A DNA stretch of 64,000 nucleotides from Rhodothermus marinus. Its GTDB lineage: Bacteria; Bacteroidota; Rhodothermia; Rhodothermales; Rhodothermaceae. Numbering within the stretch: position 1 is the stretch's first letter; every line of letters starts with the position of its first letter. The position numbers and the translations under genes were made by a program. Location of the stretch: positions 859,501-923,500 of the forward strand of contig NZ_AP019797.1 in NCBI RefSeq assembly GCF_009936275.1, in the 5' to 3' direction. Below the pieces are notes generated by a model. That model did not search any database, was not told the DNA's origin, and was given only the letters and a program-made list of their open reading frames with translations. This document shows positions 9,793 to 18,500 of the stretch, piece after piece.

Positions 9793-10449
9793 TCAGTACG
9801 ACTGTTGCAGCTCTTTCCGGTAGGCCTCACTGGCAAAAATCGCGATTTCGACGCGGCGGTTAAGCTGACGCCCCTCTTCGGTGGCGTTGGAAGCGATGGG
9901 TTCGGTTTCGCCCTTCCCCATCGTGCGGATGCGGCTGGGACGGATGCCCTGCTGCATCAGAAAGGCGGCGGCCGCCTCGGCGCGTCGCTCCGAAAGGCGC
10001 TGGTTGTATTCCTCGGGACCGGTGCTGTCGGTGTGGCCCACGATGAGCACTTCGGTTTCGGGATACTTTTTCAGGCTTTCGGCCAGGCGGCGGAGTTTCT
10101 CGCGAGCTTCCGGGCGCAGCGTGGCCGAGTCGAAGTCGAACAGGATGCCCGAGTCGAAGGTGACCAGGATGCCCTCACCGACGCGTTCGATGCGGGCGTC
10201 CGGCAGCTCCTGCTGCATTTCGGCGGCCTGACGGTCCATGCGCTGGCCGATGATGGCCCCCGCCGTGCCGCCCACGATGGCGCCCAGAATGGCGCCGCGG
10301 GCCGTGTTGCCCGTCGCCTTGCCGATGGCGCCGCCGACCACGGCTCCGGCGCCGGCCCCGACGGCAGCGCCTTTCTCCATATTGCTCAGCCGGGCACAGC
10401 CGGCCAGCAGCAGCGCCAGCATGAAAAAGATCGCTCCAGTGGTTCGCAT
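9793..10449 (-). CDS. OmpA-family outer membrane lipoprotein with glycine zipper
   Basis: A 218-aa protein. It begins with a lipoprotein signal peptide ending in the lipobox LLAGC (Cys18). Residues about 27-70 form a glycine-zipper stretch with repeated GxxxG spacing (VGAGAGAVVGGAIG, AILGAIVGGTAGAIIG). The C-terminal ~110 residues are an OmpA-like peptidoglycan-binding domain with FDFDSATL, GHTDSTG, LSERRAEA and LNRRVEI. It resembles YiaD/Pal-type proteins that tether the outer membrane to peptidoglycan. It is divergent from the nucleotidyltransferase at 10647 and probably co-transcribed with the LOG gene downstream. Confidence 0.92.
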   Translation of the reverse strand: MRTTGAIFFMLALLLAGCARLSNMEKGAAVGAGAGAVVGGAIGKATGNTARGAILGAIVGGTAGAIIGQRMDRQAAEMQQELPDARIERVGEGILVTFDSGILFDFDSATLRPEAREKLRRLAESLKKYPETEVLIVGHTDSTGPEEYNQRLSERRAEAAAAFLMQQGIRPSRIRTMGKGETEPIASNATEEGRQLNRRVEIAIFASEAYRKELQQSY

Positions 10450-10542
10450 CGCTGTTTCAGCTTTGGTTTTGCAAATTCATACCCCTTCCTTCTTCCTCAA
10501 GTTCAATGCCGAAGGCTTTAAGCCTGGAAGAGCGCGAATATT

Positions 10543-10574
10543 TTGCACAGATACTCCGATTGAAATTGCACAGA
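10543..10574 (+). repeat. direct repeat TTGCACAGA, possible operator
   Basis: The nonamer TTGCACAGA occurs at 10543-10551 and again at 10566-10574, a 23-bp period. It lies in the divergent intergenic region between the OmpA lipoprotein and the nucleotidyltransferase, just upstream of the predicted -7 element at 10602. Two tandem sites about two helical turns apart could bind a regulator, but the repeat may also be chance. Confidence 0.3.
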
Positions 10575-10601
10575 GGTCGCACATTCCAGCGGTCAGTGTC
10601 C

Positions 10602-10609
10602 TATCTTTG
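10602..10609 (+). promoter_or_regulatory. predicted -7 promoter element of the nucleotidyltransferase operon
   Basis: TATCTTTG is an exact match to the Bacteroidota -7 consensus TAnnTTTG and is 37 nt upstream of the ATG at 10647. No TTG is present at the usual -33 distance, so the promoter may need an activator or the assignment may be wrong. Confidence 0.5.
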
Positions 10610-10646
10610 AGGCCAGGTTTGCGCATCAACGAAGGCAACAGGTACC

Positions 10647-11645
10647 ATGAAGCTGATCATTCCCATGGCCGGACGGGGGACCCGCGTGCGTCCCCATTCG
10701 CATGTGACGCCCAAGCCGCTCCTTCCCGTCAAAGGCAAAAGCATGGTGGAGCGCATCGTGGACACGTTCAACCGGGTGTTGCCGCGCCATCTGGACACCG
10801 GGGTCTTCGTGCTCGGACCGGACTTCGGCGAGGAGATTCGGGCGCAGCTCCGGGACATCTGCGCCCGGCACCACATGACCGCACACTTTGCCGTGCAGCC
10901 CGTGGCCGAGGGCACGGCGCATGCCGTCTACTGCGCGGGCGATCATCTGGAGGGCGAGGGCATCGTGGTGTTTGCCGACACGCTTTTCGAAATGGAGCCC
11001 GGCATCGATCTGGAAGGGGCCGACGTGGTCATGTGGGTCAAAGAAGTGGACGATCCGCGGCGCTTCGGGGTGGCGGTGCGCGAAGGCGATCGGGTGGTGG
11101 CGCTTGTCGAAAAGCCTTCGGAACCCATTTCCAACGAAGCGCTGATCGGCATCTACTACGTACGGGATCTGGCCGTGCTGCGCCGCTACATCCAGCAGCT
11201 CATCGACCAGGACATCCGCGGCCACGGGGGCGAGTTTCAACTGACGGACGCCTTCGACCGCATGCTGAAGGACGGCTACGTCTTCAAGACGGCGACCGTT
11301 ACCGAATGGCTCGACTGCGGTACCATCGAGGCGCTCATGGAAACGACGCGCTACTTCCTGCACAAAGAACGGGACACGCTGCGGCAGGGTACGGTGGAGA
11401 ACAGCATCGTACACGAGCCGGTGTACGTGGGACCCGGCGCGCGTGTAGTCGATTCCGTCGTCGGGCCCAATGTGTCGATCGAGGCCGGTGCCGAAGTGCG
11501 CGGTGCGGTGGTACGCGACAGCATCCTGTTTGCCCATGCGCGCGTTGAAGGCGCCGTGCTGGCCGACTCGCTGGTGGGCCAGCATGCCGAGGTGCGCGGT
11601 CAGCCGCAACGCCTCAACATTGGCGACCATTCGACGGTCCGATGA
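10647..11645 (+). CDS. sugar-phosphate nucleotidyltransferase with left-handed beta-helix tail
   Basis: A 332-aa cytoplasmic enzyme. The N-terminal ~235 residues are a nucleotidyltransferase domain with MAGRGTRVRPHS (7-18) and PKPLLPV (22-28), the nucleotide-binding and Lys motifs of RmlA-, GalU- and GlmU-type enzymes. The tail (from about 245) has the hexapeptide-like pattern of a left-handed beta-helix (VYVGPGARVVDSVVGPNVSIEAGAEV split across coils). The architecture matches long glucose-1-phosphate thymidylyltransferases; the sugar cannot be determined. Its TGA overlaps the ATG of mutS2 (ATGA), so the two are translationally coupled. Confidence 0.88.
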   Translation: MKLIIPMAGRGTRVRPHSHVTPKPLLPVKGKSMVERIVDTFNRVLPRHLDTGVFVLGPDFGEEIRAQLRDICARHHMTAHFAVQPVAEGTAHAVYCAGDHLEGEGIVVFADTLFEMEPGIDLEGADVVMWVKEVDDPRRFGVAVREGDRVVALVEKPSEPISNEALIGIYYVRDLAVLRRYIQQLIDQDIRGHGGEFQLTDAFDRMLKDGYVFKTATVTEWLDCGTIEALMETTRYFLHKERDTLRQGTVENSIVHEPVYVGPGARVVDSVVGPNVSIEAGAEVRGAVVRDSILFAHARVEGAVLADSLVGQHAEVRGQPQRLNIGDHSTVR

Positions 11646-14056
11646 GCCCCACCGACGCAACGCTGCACGGCTATCCCGACACGCTTGAGACGCGGCTGGG
11701 CTTCGACGTGGTGCGCGAAGCGCTGAAGGCGCAGACGCGCAGTCCGCTGGGCGCCGAAGCCGTCGCGCAGCTCCGGCCGCTGCGGGATCTGGAGGCGGTC
11801 AGGGCCGAGCTGGCCCGTGTCGAGGAGTTGCAGCAGGCGTTGCGTTTCGACGATCCTGTTCCGCTCGAAAACCTGATCGATCTACGGCCCTGGCTGGTGC
11901 AGGCTGCACCCGAAGGGGCCCGCCTCGAAGGCGAGGCGCTGGAGGCCGTGCGCCGTGTGCTGATGACGGTGCGCCTGCTGGCCCGCTACTTCCGCGAGCG
12001 GCGGAGCAAGTATCCGGCGCTGGCCGCCCTGGCCGAACGCCTGACGCCGCTTCCGGAGCTGGAGCAGCGGCTGGCTGCCGTGGTCGATGAGGATGGCCAG
12101 GTGCGCGACGACGCTTCGCCGGAACTGCAGCGGCTCCGCCGCCAGCTGGCCCTGCAGCGCCAGCGCCTGCGCGAAGCACTGCTCGAAGCGCTCCGCGACG
12201 CCATCCGGCAGGGCTACGCGACGGAAGACCAGCCCACCATTCGCAACGGCCGCATGGTGATTCCCGTGCGGGCCGAGGCGCGCCGCAAGGTACCGGGCTT
12301 CGTGCACGACACCTCGGCCTCCGGGCAGACGGTCTACATCGAGCCGGCCTCCTGTCTGGAGCTGAACAACGCGGTGCGCGAGCTGGAGCTGGCCGAGCTG
12401 CGCGAAATCGACCGCATCCTGCGCGAGGCTACTGGCTGGCTCCGTCCGCATCTTTCTGCGCTGAAGGCTTCGCTCGAAGTGCTGGGCCACTTCGATCTGC
12501 TGCAGGCCAAGGCGCGGCTGGCCGAACTGATGGACGCCCATGTGCCCGAGGTGGCCGCCGATGGCGTGATCGAGCTGAAGCACGCCCGCAACCCGGTCCT
12601 TGTGCTGCACTTCCGGCGCCTGCAGGAGACCACCGGTGAAGTGCGCGAAGTCGTACCGCTCGACCTGACGCTGGGCCGCACTTTCCACACGCTGATCATC
12701 ACCGGCCCGAACGCAGGCGGCAAGACCGTCGCCATGAAAACTGTCGGCCTGCTGGTGCTGATGCTGGCCTGCGGGCTTCCCATCCCCGCCGATCCGGCCT
12801 CGCACGTGTCGCTCTTCGATCAATTGCTGATCGACATCGGCGATGAGCAGTCCGTCGAGGCCGACCTGTCCACCTTCAGCGCGCACATGACGCACATGGC
12901 CTACATGCTGGCCCGGGCCGACGCGCGCACGCTCATTCTGATCGACGAGGCGGGGACGGGGACCGATCCGGACGAAGGGGCGGCGCTGGCGCAGGCCATT
13001 CTCGAAGAGCTGACGCGGCGCGGCGCACGCACGATCGCCACGACCCACCACGGCGCGCTCAAGGTCTTCGCCTACGAGACCGAAGGCGTCGAAAACGGCT
13101 CCATGCAGTTCGACCAGGCCACCCTCAGCCCGACGTATCGCTTCCAGCTCGGAGTGCCCGGTTCATCCTATGCCTTCGAGATCGCCCGGCGCATGGGGAT
13201 TCCCGAACCGGTGCTGGCGCGGGCGCAGGCGCTCGTGGGTCGGCAGCAGGTGGCGTTGGAGGCGCTTGTGCGGACGCTGGAGGCGCGCAACCAGGAGCTG
13301 GAAGCCCGGCTGGCAGCGCTGACCGAAGAGCAGGCACGTCTGGAGCAGCTCCGGCGCGAATACGAGGCGCGTCGGGCGCAACTCGAAGCCGAGACGGAGG
13401 CGATCCGGCAGCGCGCTCTGGAGGAGGCCGAACAGTTGTTGAAAGAGGCCAACGCGCGTATCGAACGAACCATCCGGGAAATCAAAGAGGCGCAGGCCGA
13501 GCGGGAGGCCACCCGGGCAGCGCGAGAGGCGCTGGAGCGTTTCCGCCGTCGCCTGCACGAGCAGCGGCGCCGGGCTCGTCCGAAGCCATCGGCCGCCGAG
13601 GAGCCGCGTCCGACGCTGGCCGTGGGCGATCAGGTGGTGCTCGACGAGGGCGGCACGCCGGCCGAGGTGCTGGCGCTGGAGGACGACGAGGCACTGATCG
13701 CCGTGGGCTCGCTGAAAATGCGCGTGCCGGTGAGCCGGCTGCGGCGGCTGAACCGGGCGGCGCGGCGTGCGCAGCGGCGTACGGCCACAGGTGCGACGCT
13801 TCCGGCCCTTCAGGCCCGCACGCGCATCGACGTGCGCGGCTATCGGGTGGATGAGGCGTTGCAGGCGGTCGAGCGACTCATCGACGAGGCGGTGGCCGGT
13901 GGCGTGCGCGAGGTGGAAGTGCTGCACGGCAAGGGTACCGGCGCCCTGCGGCAGGCCATTCGCTCTTATCTGCAGGGCCGTCCCGAGGTGGAGCGCTTTG
14001 AAGATGCCCCGTGGGAGCAGGGCGGCCCCGGTGTGACCCGCATCTGGCTGAAGTAA
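11642..14056 (+). CDS. mutS2: endonuclease MutS2
   Basis: An 804-aa MutS2 protein, implicated in suppressing homologous recombination and in rescue of collided ribosomes in other bacteria. Walker A is GPNAGGKT at 355-362, with Walker B LILIDEAGTGTD about 75 residues later. A long Glu- and Arg-rich coiled coil (about 530-650) and a KOW-like middle segment follow. The C-terminal Smr nuclease domain begins with IDVRGYRVDEAL and contains HGKGTGALR. The MutS1 mismatch-binding domain is absent, as expected for MutS2. It overlaps the preceding gene by 4 nt and is 28 nt ahead of the dehydrogenase. Confidence 0.96.
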   Translation: MSPTDATLHGYPDTLETRLGFDVVREALKAQTRSPLGAEAVAQLRPLRDLEAVRAELARVEELQQALRFDDPVPLENLIDLRPWLVQAAPEGARLEGEALEAVRRVLMTVRLLARYFRERRSKYPALAALAERLTPLPELEQRLAAVVDEDGQVRDDASPELQRLRRQLALQRQRLREALLEALRDAIRQGYATEDQPTIRNGRMVIPVRAEARRKVPGFVHDTSASGQTVYIEPASCLELNNAVRELELAELREIDRILREATGWLRPHLSALKASLEVLGHFDLLQAKARLAELMDAHVPEVAADGVIELKHARNPVLVLHFRRLQETTGEVREVVPLDLTLGRTFHTLIITGPNAGGKTVAMKTVGLLVLMLACGLPIPADPASHVSLFDQLLIDIGDEQSVEADLSTFSAHMTHMAYMLARADARTLILIDEAGTGTDPDEGAALAQAILEELTRRGARTIATTHHGALKVFAYETEGVENGSMQFDQATLSPTYRFQLGVPGSSYAFEIARRMGIPEPVLARAQALVGRQQVALEALVRTLEARNQELEARLAALTEEQARLEQLRREYEARRAQLEAETEAIRQRALEEAEQLLKEANARIERTIREIKEAQAEREATRAAREALERFRRRLHEQRRRARPKPSAAEEPRPTLAVGDQVVLDEGGTPAEVLALEDDEALIAVGSLKMRVPVSRLRRLNRAARRAQRRTATGATLPALQARTRIDVRGYRVDEALQAVERLIDEAVAGGVREVEVLHGKGTGALRQAIRSYLQGRPEVERFEDAPWEQGGPGVTRIWLK

Positions 14057-14084
14057 CTCTCCACCATCGAACACAGACAGGCCT

Positions 14085-15053
14085 ATGGCACGCATTGTTG
14101 TCACGCGACCCGTCATGGAAGAAGGGCTTCGTCCGCTGTTTGAAAACGGCCATCAGGTTGAGATCCTCGATCCGGACCCGGAGCAGCCCCTGGACGAAGA
14201 TGCGCTGATCGAAGCAGCCCGGGAGGCCGACGCATTGATCACCATGCCCTCGGATCCGGTCACGGCGCGCGTGCTGGAAAACTGTCCGAAGCTGCGCATC
14301 GTGGCCCAGCATGCCGTGGGCTATGAAAACATCGATCTGGAAGCAGCTCGCGCGCGCGGCATCGTGGTCACGCACACGCCCGGGGTGCTGACCGACGCCA
14401 CGGCCGATTTTACGTTTGCCCTGCTGCTGGCGCTGGTACGTCGGGTGCGCGAGGCGGATCGCTATGTGCGGGAGGGCCATTTCAAGCGCTGGGAGACGAA
14501 GCTGCTTCTGGGGCACGATCTGCGCGACAAGGTGCTGGGCATCGTGGGACTGGGCCGCATCGGGAGCGCCGTCGCCCGCCGGGCGCTCGGCTTTGGCATG
14601 CGCGTTGTCTATTACAACCGGCGGCCGGCCAACCCGACCATTGAGCGCCAGAGCTGCGCCCGCTACGTGTCGTTCGACGAACTGCTTCGCACCAGTGACG
14701 TGATTTCCATACACTGTCCGCTCAATAAAGAGAGCTATCACCTGTTCGATCGCGCCGCCTTTGCGAAGATGAAGCCGACGGCCGTGCTGGTGAACACCGC
14801 GCGGGGACCGATCGTGGACGAAGAAGCGCTGGTCGAAGCACTGGAACAGGGCCAGATTGCCGGGGCGGCGCTCGATGTGTTCGAGCACGAACCCCGGGTG
14901 CACCCGGCGCTGTTGCGGAGCGATCGGGTCGTGCTGGCGCCGCACCTGGGTAGCGCGACGGTCGAGGCGCGAACGGCCATGGCGCGAGCCTGCGCCGAGG
15001 CGGTGCTGGCCGTGCTGAACGGCGAAGAAAAGATTCCATACCGGCTGGTGTAA
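14085..15053 (+). CDS. D-isomer 2-hydroxyacid dehydrogenase (glyoxylate reductase / D-glycerate dehydrogenase type)
   Basis: A 322-aa NAD(P)-dependent oxidoreductase. The cofactor motif GLGRIG is at 155-160, and the catalytic triad of the family is present as R240 (NTARGP), E269 (FEHEP) and H287 (PHLGSA). The short spacing and HAVGYENID block near residues 76-84 favour the GyaR/GRHPR subgroup over phosphoglycerate dehydrogenase, and there is no ACT domain. The next gene starts directly after its stop codon, so it is the first gene of a tight cluster leading to the kinase and potassium genes; a functional link is not evident. Confidence 0.9.
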   Translation: MARIVVTRPVMEEGLRPLFENGHQVEILDPDPEQPLDEDALIEAAREADALITMPSDPVTARVLENCPKLRIVAQHAVGYENIDLEAARARGIVVTHTPGVLTDATADFTFALLLALVRRVREADRYVREGHFKRWETKLLLGHDLRDKVLGIVGLGRIGSAVARRALGFGMRVVYYNRRPANPTIERQSCARYVSFDELLRTSDVISIHCPLNKESYHLFDRAAFAKMKPTAVLVNTARGPIVDEEALVEALEQGQIAGAALDVFEHEPRVHPALLRSDRVVLAPHLGSATVEARTAMARACAEAVLAVLNGEEKIPYRLV

Positions 15054-15512
15054 ATGCAAATGCGGGCGGAACATCCGGCAGCATCCGGCAGCATGCGATG
15101 GCTTTGCACCGGGCTTTGCATCCTGGCGCTGTGGCTGATGGGTGCGGTGGTGGGCAGGGCGCAACCGGCCGATTCGCTGCGCCAGGTGCTGGTCGAAGCG
15201 CTGGCACGAGGCGATGCCGCCCGATTGCTGGAGCAGGCACCGCCCCAGGTGGAGCTGGCCCTGCTGGGCAGAGGACAGCTCTACAGCCGCATGCAGGCCC
15301 GCTATGTCCTGATGGACTTTTTCCAGGCCTACCCGCCGCTGCGCGTCGAACTCGACGAAGACCGACTGCTGGAGCCCCATCGGTTTCTGGTCGGACGCTA
15401 CTGGTATGCACGGGCGGCTGCGCCCTTTCAGGTGTACATGCGGCTACATCATGAGGCAGGCACGTGGAGGCTTCATGAGCTGCGGGTAACGGCCGGCCGC
15501 CCGCGGCGATAG
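15054..15512 (+). CDS. secreted DUF4783-type (NTF2-like) protein
   Basis: A frame of 152 codons beginning right after the previous stop. The signal peptide (MRWLCTGLCILALWLMG, cleavage near GRA-QP) starts at Met14, so the ATG at 15093 is an equally likely start, giving 139 aa. The mature part, about 115 residues, has the pattern of Bacteroidota DUF4783 proteins: an early helix pair (LRQVLVEALARGDAARLLE), a SRMQARYVLMDFF block and closing beta strands (GRYWYA, YMRLHHEAGTWRLHELRV). The fold is NTF2-like. Function unknown. The kinase gene starts 15 nt downstream. Confidence 0.7.
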   Translation: MQMRAEHPAASGSMRWLCTGLCILALWLMGAVVGRAQPADSLRQVLVEALARGDAARLLEQAPPQVELALLGRGQLYSRMQARYVLMDFFQAYPPLRVELDEDRLLEPHRFLVGRYWYARAAAPFQVYMRLHHEAGTWRLHELRVTAGRPRR

Positions 15513-15527
15513 CGGGGCAGGTGCACC

Positions 15528-18500
15528 ATGGTTGCCCGGCACATTCCCCGATGGTCCCGTCGCTACTGGCAGGTTGGCCTGCTGCTGCTGGGACTCCTGC
15601 TGGGCACCGGGGTGTTTCGCGTGCTGCGGCTGGCCTGGCTCGAACGCCATGTGGAGTCGGCGCGGCAGGCGCAACTGGACCGCATGGCCGCCCGCATCGA
15701 GGCCGATCTGATGGCCCGGCAACAGCGCCTGCTGGCCGAGGCCCGGCGGCTGGCGCAGCACGAGACGGTTCGGCATGCCTTGCAGGCGCTCCGTCGGCAG
15801 GAGGGCGAGGCATGTCCCGAAGCGCTGGTGGCACTGCTGGCCCGCCAATCGTTACCTGAACGGTGGGGCATTGAGATCTACGATGTGGTGCCCCGGCGCC
15901 TGGCCTGGGCCGGTGTGACCCTGCCGGTCGGGACCATCCCCAACACGGAGGCCTTTCTGCGGCAGGTGCAGGTGGAACTGGTGGACGATCCACCCTGGCG
16001 GCTGGCACTCAGCCTCTGGCATCCGGTGGTCGACGCGGAGGGACATGCCCTTGGAGCTGTTCGGGTGCTGGAACTGCTTCGCTGGCAGATGCCCGTCGAT
16101 AATCTCTATCTCGACACGTACAATCAGCTCCGTCTGTGGGAGCGCGAGCTGGGCGTTACGGTGCAGCTCCTGTTGCCGGGACAGACGACGTCCGCCGACG
16201 GACAGGCCGCATACACGCTACGGGCGCTGAACGGACAACTGGGCACGCTGCTGCTGGGTATCCCCTCGCCTGGCCAGGTGCTCCGGGATGCGGCGCGACG
16301 CATGGATCATCTCCTGGCGCTGTGGGCCACGGCGCTGCTCATCTGGGCGTTGATCGGGATGATCCGGTGGATGTGGGCCGCGCGTAGTAGTCCGCAACGC
16401 TTGCTGAGACACGCCGCACTGGTAGGACTGGCCTGGTGGGGCGCGCGCTACCTGCTCCTGGTGCTGGACGTACCCAACCGCTGGCAGCGCGGACGCACGC
16501 CGCTGGCGCCGCTTTTCGATCCGGCTCATCTGGCCTCGGCCTTCGGCGGGGGATTGATGCGCTCCATCGGCGACCTGCTCCTGACGGCACTCTTTGCACT
16601 GGGGTTCGCGCTGGGGATATGGCGGGTAGTGGCCGAATGCCGGCGTAACACGTCCGACACAACTCCCGGCCACCCGCTACGCGCGGTGGGCGTTCGGCTG
16701 GTGGCCGCCCTGCTCATGCTGGGGCCGGTGGTGCTGCTGGGGCTGGTGGTGCGGCACAGCGTGCTCGACAGTACGCTCGACTATCTGGCCCGAACTGGCC
16801 TGTTTCCGCCCCGGCTCGTGCTGCTGGTCTGGGCCGGGCTGCTGGTACTGTTGCTGGCGCTGCTGGTGTTGCTGGCGGCGCTGGGTCGGGCGACAGGGTG
16901 GTTCGGTGGCACTGGCCCTGAAGCGTGGCATGCCCGGCTGGGATTGGCCCTCGGGTCGGCACTTGCCGTCTTGGGCATTGCTTACGGGTTGATGCCGCTC
17001 GATCGGATGGTGCCGTGGCCGGTCGCGCTGGTACTGGTGGGGGCCGGACTGGCCGCTTCGTGCTGGAAAGTGCGGTGGCCGCGGACCGGAAGCTGGCTGA
17101 CGCTCCGTGCGCTGCTACCCGTCCCCTTTGTGCTCAGCCTGCTGCTGTATCCGATGCTGCAGGCAGCGCTGGATGCGCAGCGTCGCCTGCAAATGGAACG
17201 GGCCCTGGACCAGTTCGGGCAGGGACAGGACCCCCGGCTCGTCTTTGCCATCGAGCAGGCGCTGCAGGAGCTGGCGACCGACAGCCTGCTGAGTGTGTTG
17301 CTGACCACCGATCCGGATTCGGTTCGGCTCGACTCGCTGGCCGACGCGTTGCTGCGCGGCTCGCTGCTCTCGTCGCTGACAGGGACCTACGAGGTGAACC
17401 TGACCTTTTTCGATCGGGCCCGCCGGCCGGTCGGCCGCTATGAAGGGAGTCCGATCGCTTCTGGGTCGGAGGCACTGGCACAGGATGCCGCCGAGTTTGC
17501 GATGCTCTGGCAGGCGTTCCGCCGCTCTGAAGGCCGGTTGCCATTCATCAGGCAACTGAGCGGGCGGCGTGAGCCGGGCCGGCTGCAATATGCCGGCTTC
17601 ACCATGGTACGCCGCGACGATGGCCGTGTGGCCGGGTGGGTCATGGTCCGGGCCGAGCCGATCAGCCCGCTCTACGGCGCCGAGACCCCGTTTCCACGCG
17701 TGCTGGTACCGGCCGGCGTGACCGGGATGCTGCATGAAGGGCTGTCGCTGGCCGAGTTTCGCGAAGGGGTGCTGGTGCGCAGTCAGGGACAGGCCTTCGT
17801 CCGCTATCGGCTCGATCCGACGGTAACGCGCCGGCTCCGGCAGCAACCGGTGCTGTGGCGCTACGAGACCGAAAACGCGCATACCTACCTGACCTGCTAC
17901 CGGCGCGTGGACGATGCGGCCCAGGTCGTACACGCGGCCCGTCTTCCCGCGCTATCGCTTTTCGACCACCTGTACTACCTGCTACGCCTGACGCTGACCG
18001 GCCTGCTGCTGATGCTGGTGGTGTATGCGGGCGGGCTGATCTATCGCTGGCGCAGGGGATGGCTTCCGCTTCTCGAAGCCCGCTTTCAGGATCGTGTGCT
18101 CAATGCGCTGGTCGGGGTGGGCTTCGTGGCGGTGGTCGTCGTGGGCGTGGTCGGTGTGCGTGTGCTGGAGGCCGAAAGTCAGCGGGCCGTGCAGGCCTGG
18201 CTGCGTCAGTACCTGGACCGCGTCGAGCGCACGTTGAGCCAGGCGGCCCGTCCGGGCGAGCTGCCTTACCAGGTGCTGGACCGCGTTCCACTCGATTCGA
18301 TCGCCCGCCGCACCGGGCTGGACCTGCAGCTCTACCGGGGCGGGCAGCTCATCGCCACCACACGTCCCCGGCTGGTGCGCGAACGGCTGATCGAACCGCT
18401 GATGCCCGTTGCTGCCTACGAGGCGCTTTACTGTCGGGCACAGCGGTCGGCCTTTGTGCCCGAGCGCCTGGGGACATTCGCCTACTGGACGGGCTATCGG

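Noticed and set aside
9793-10449. MotB homologue based on the OmpA domain
   Set aside because: It has a lipobox and a glycine zipper instead of a MotB transmembrane helix with Asp, and it is not near motA.
10647-11645. GlmU (UDP-N-acetylglucosamine pyrophosphorylase)
   Set aside because: The beta-helix tail is short and lacks the acetyltransferase catalytic residues; the layout fits long RmlA-type nucleotidyltransferases better.
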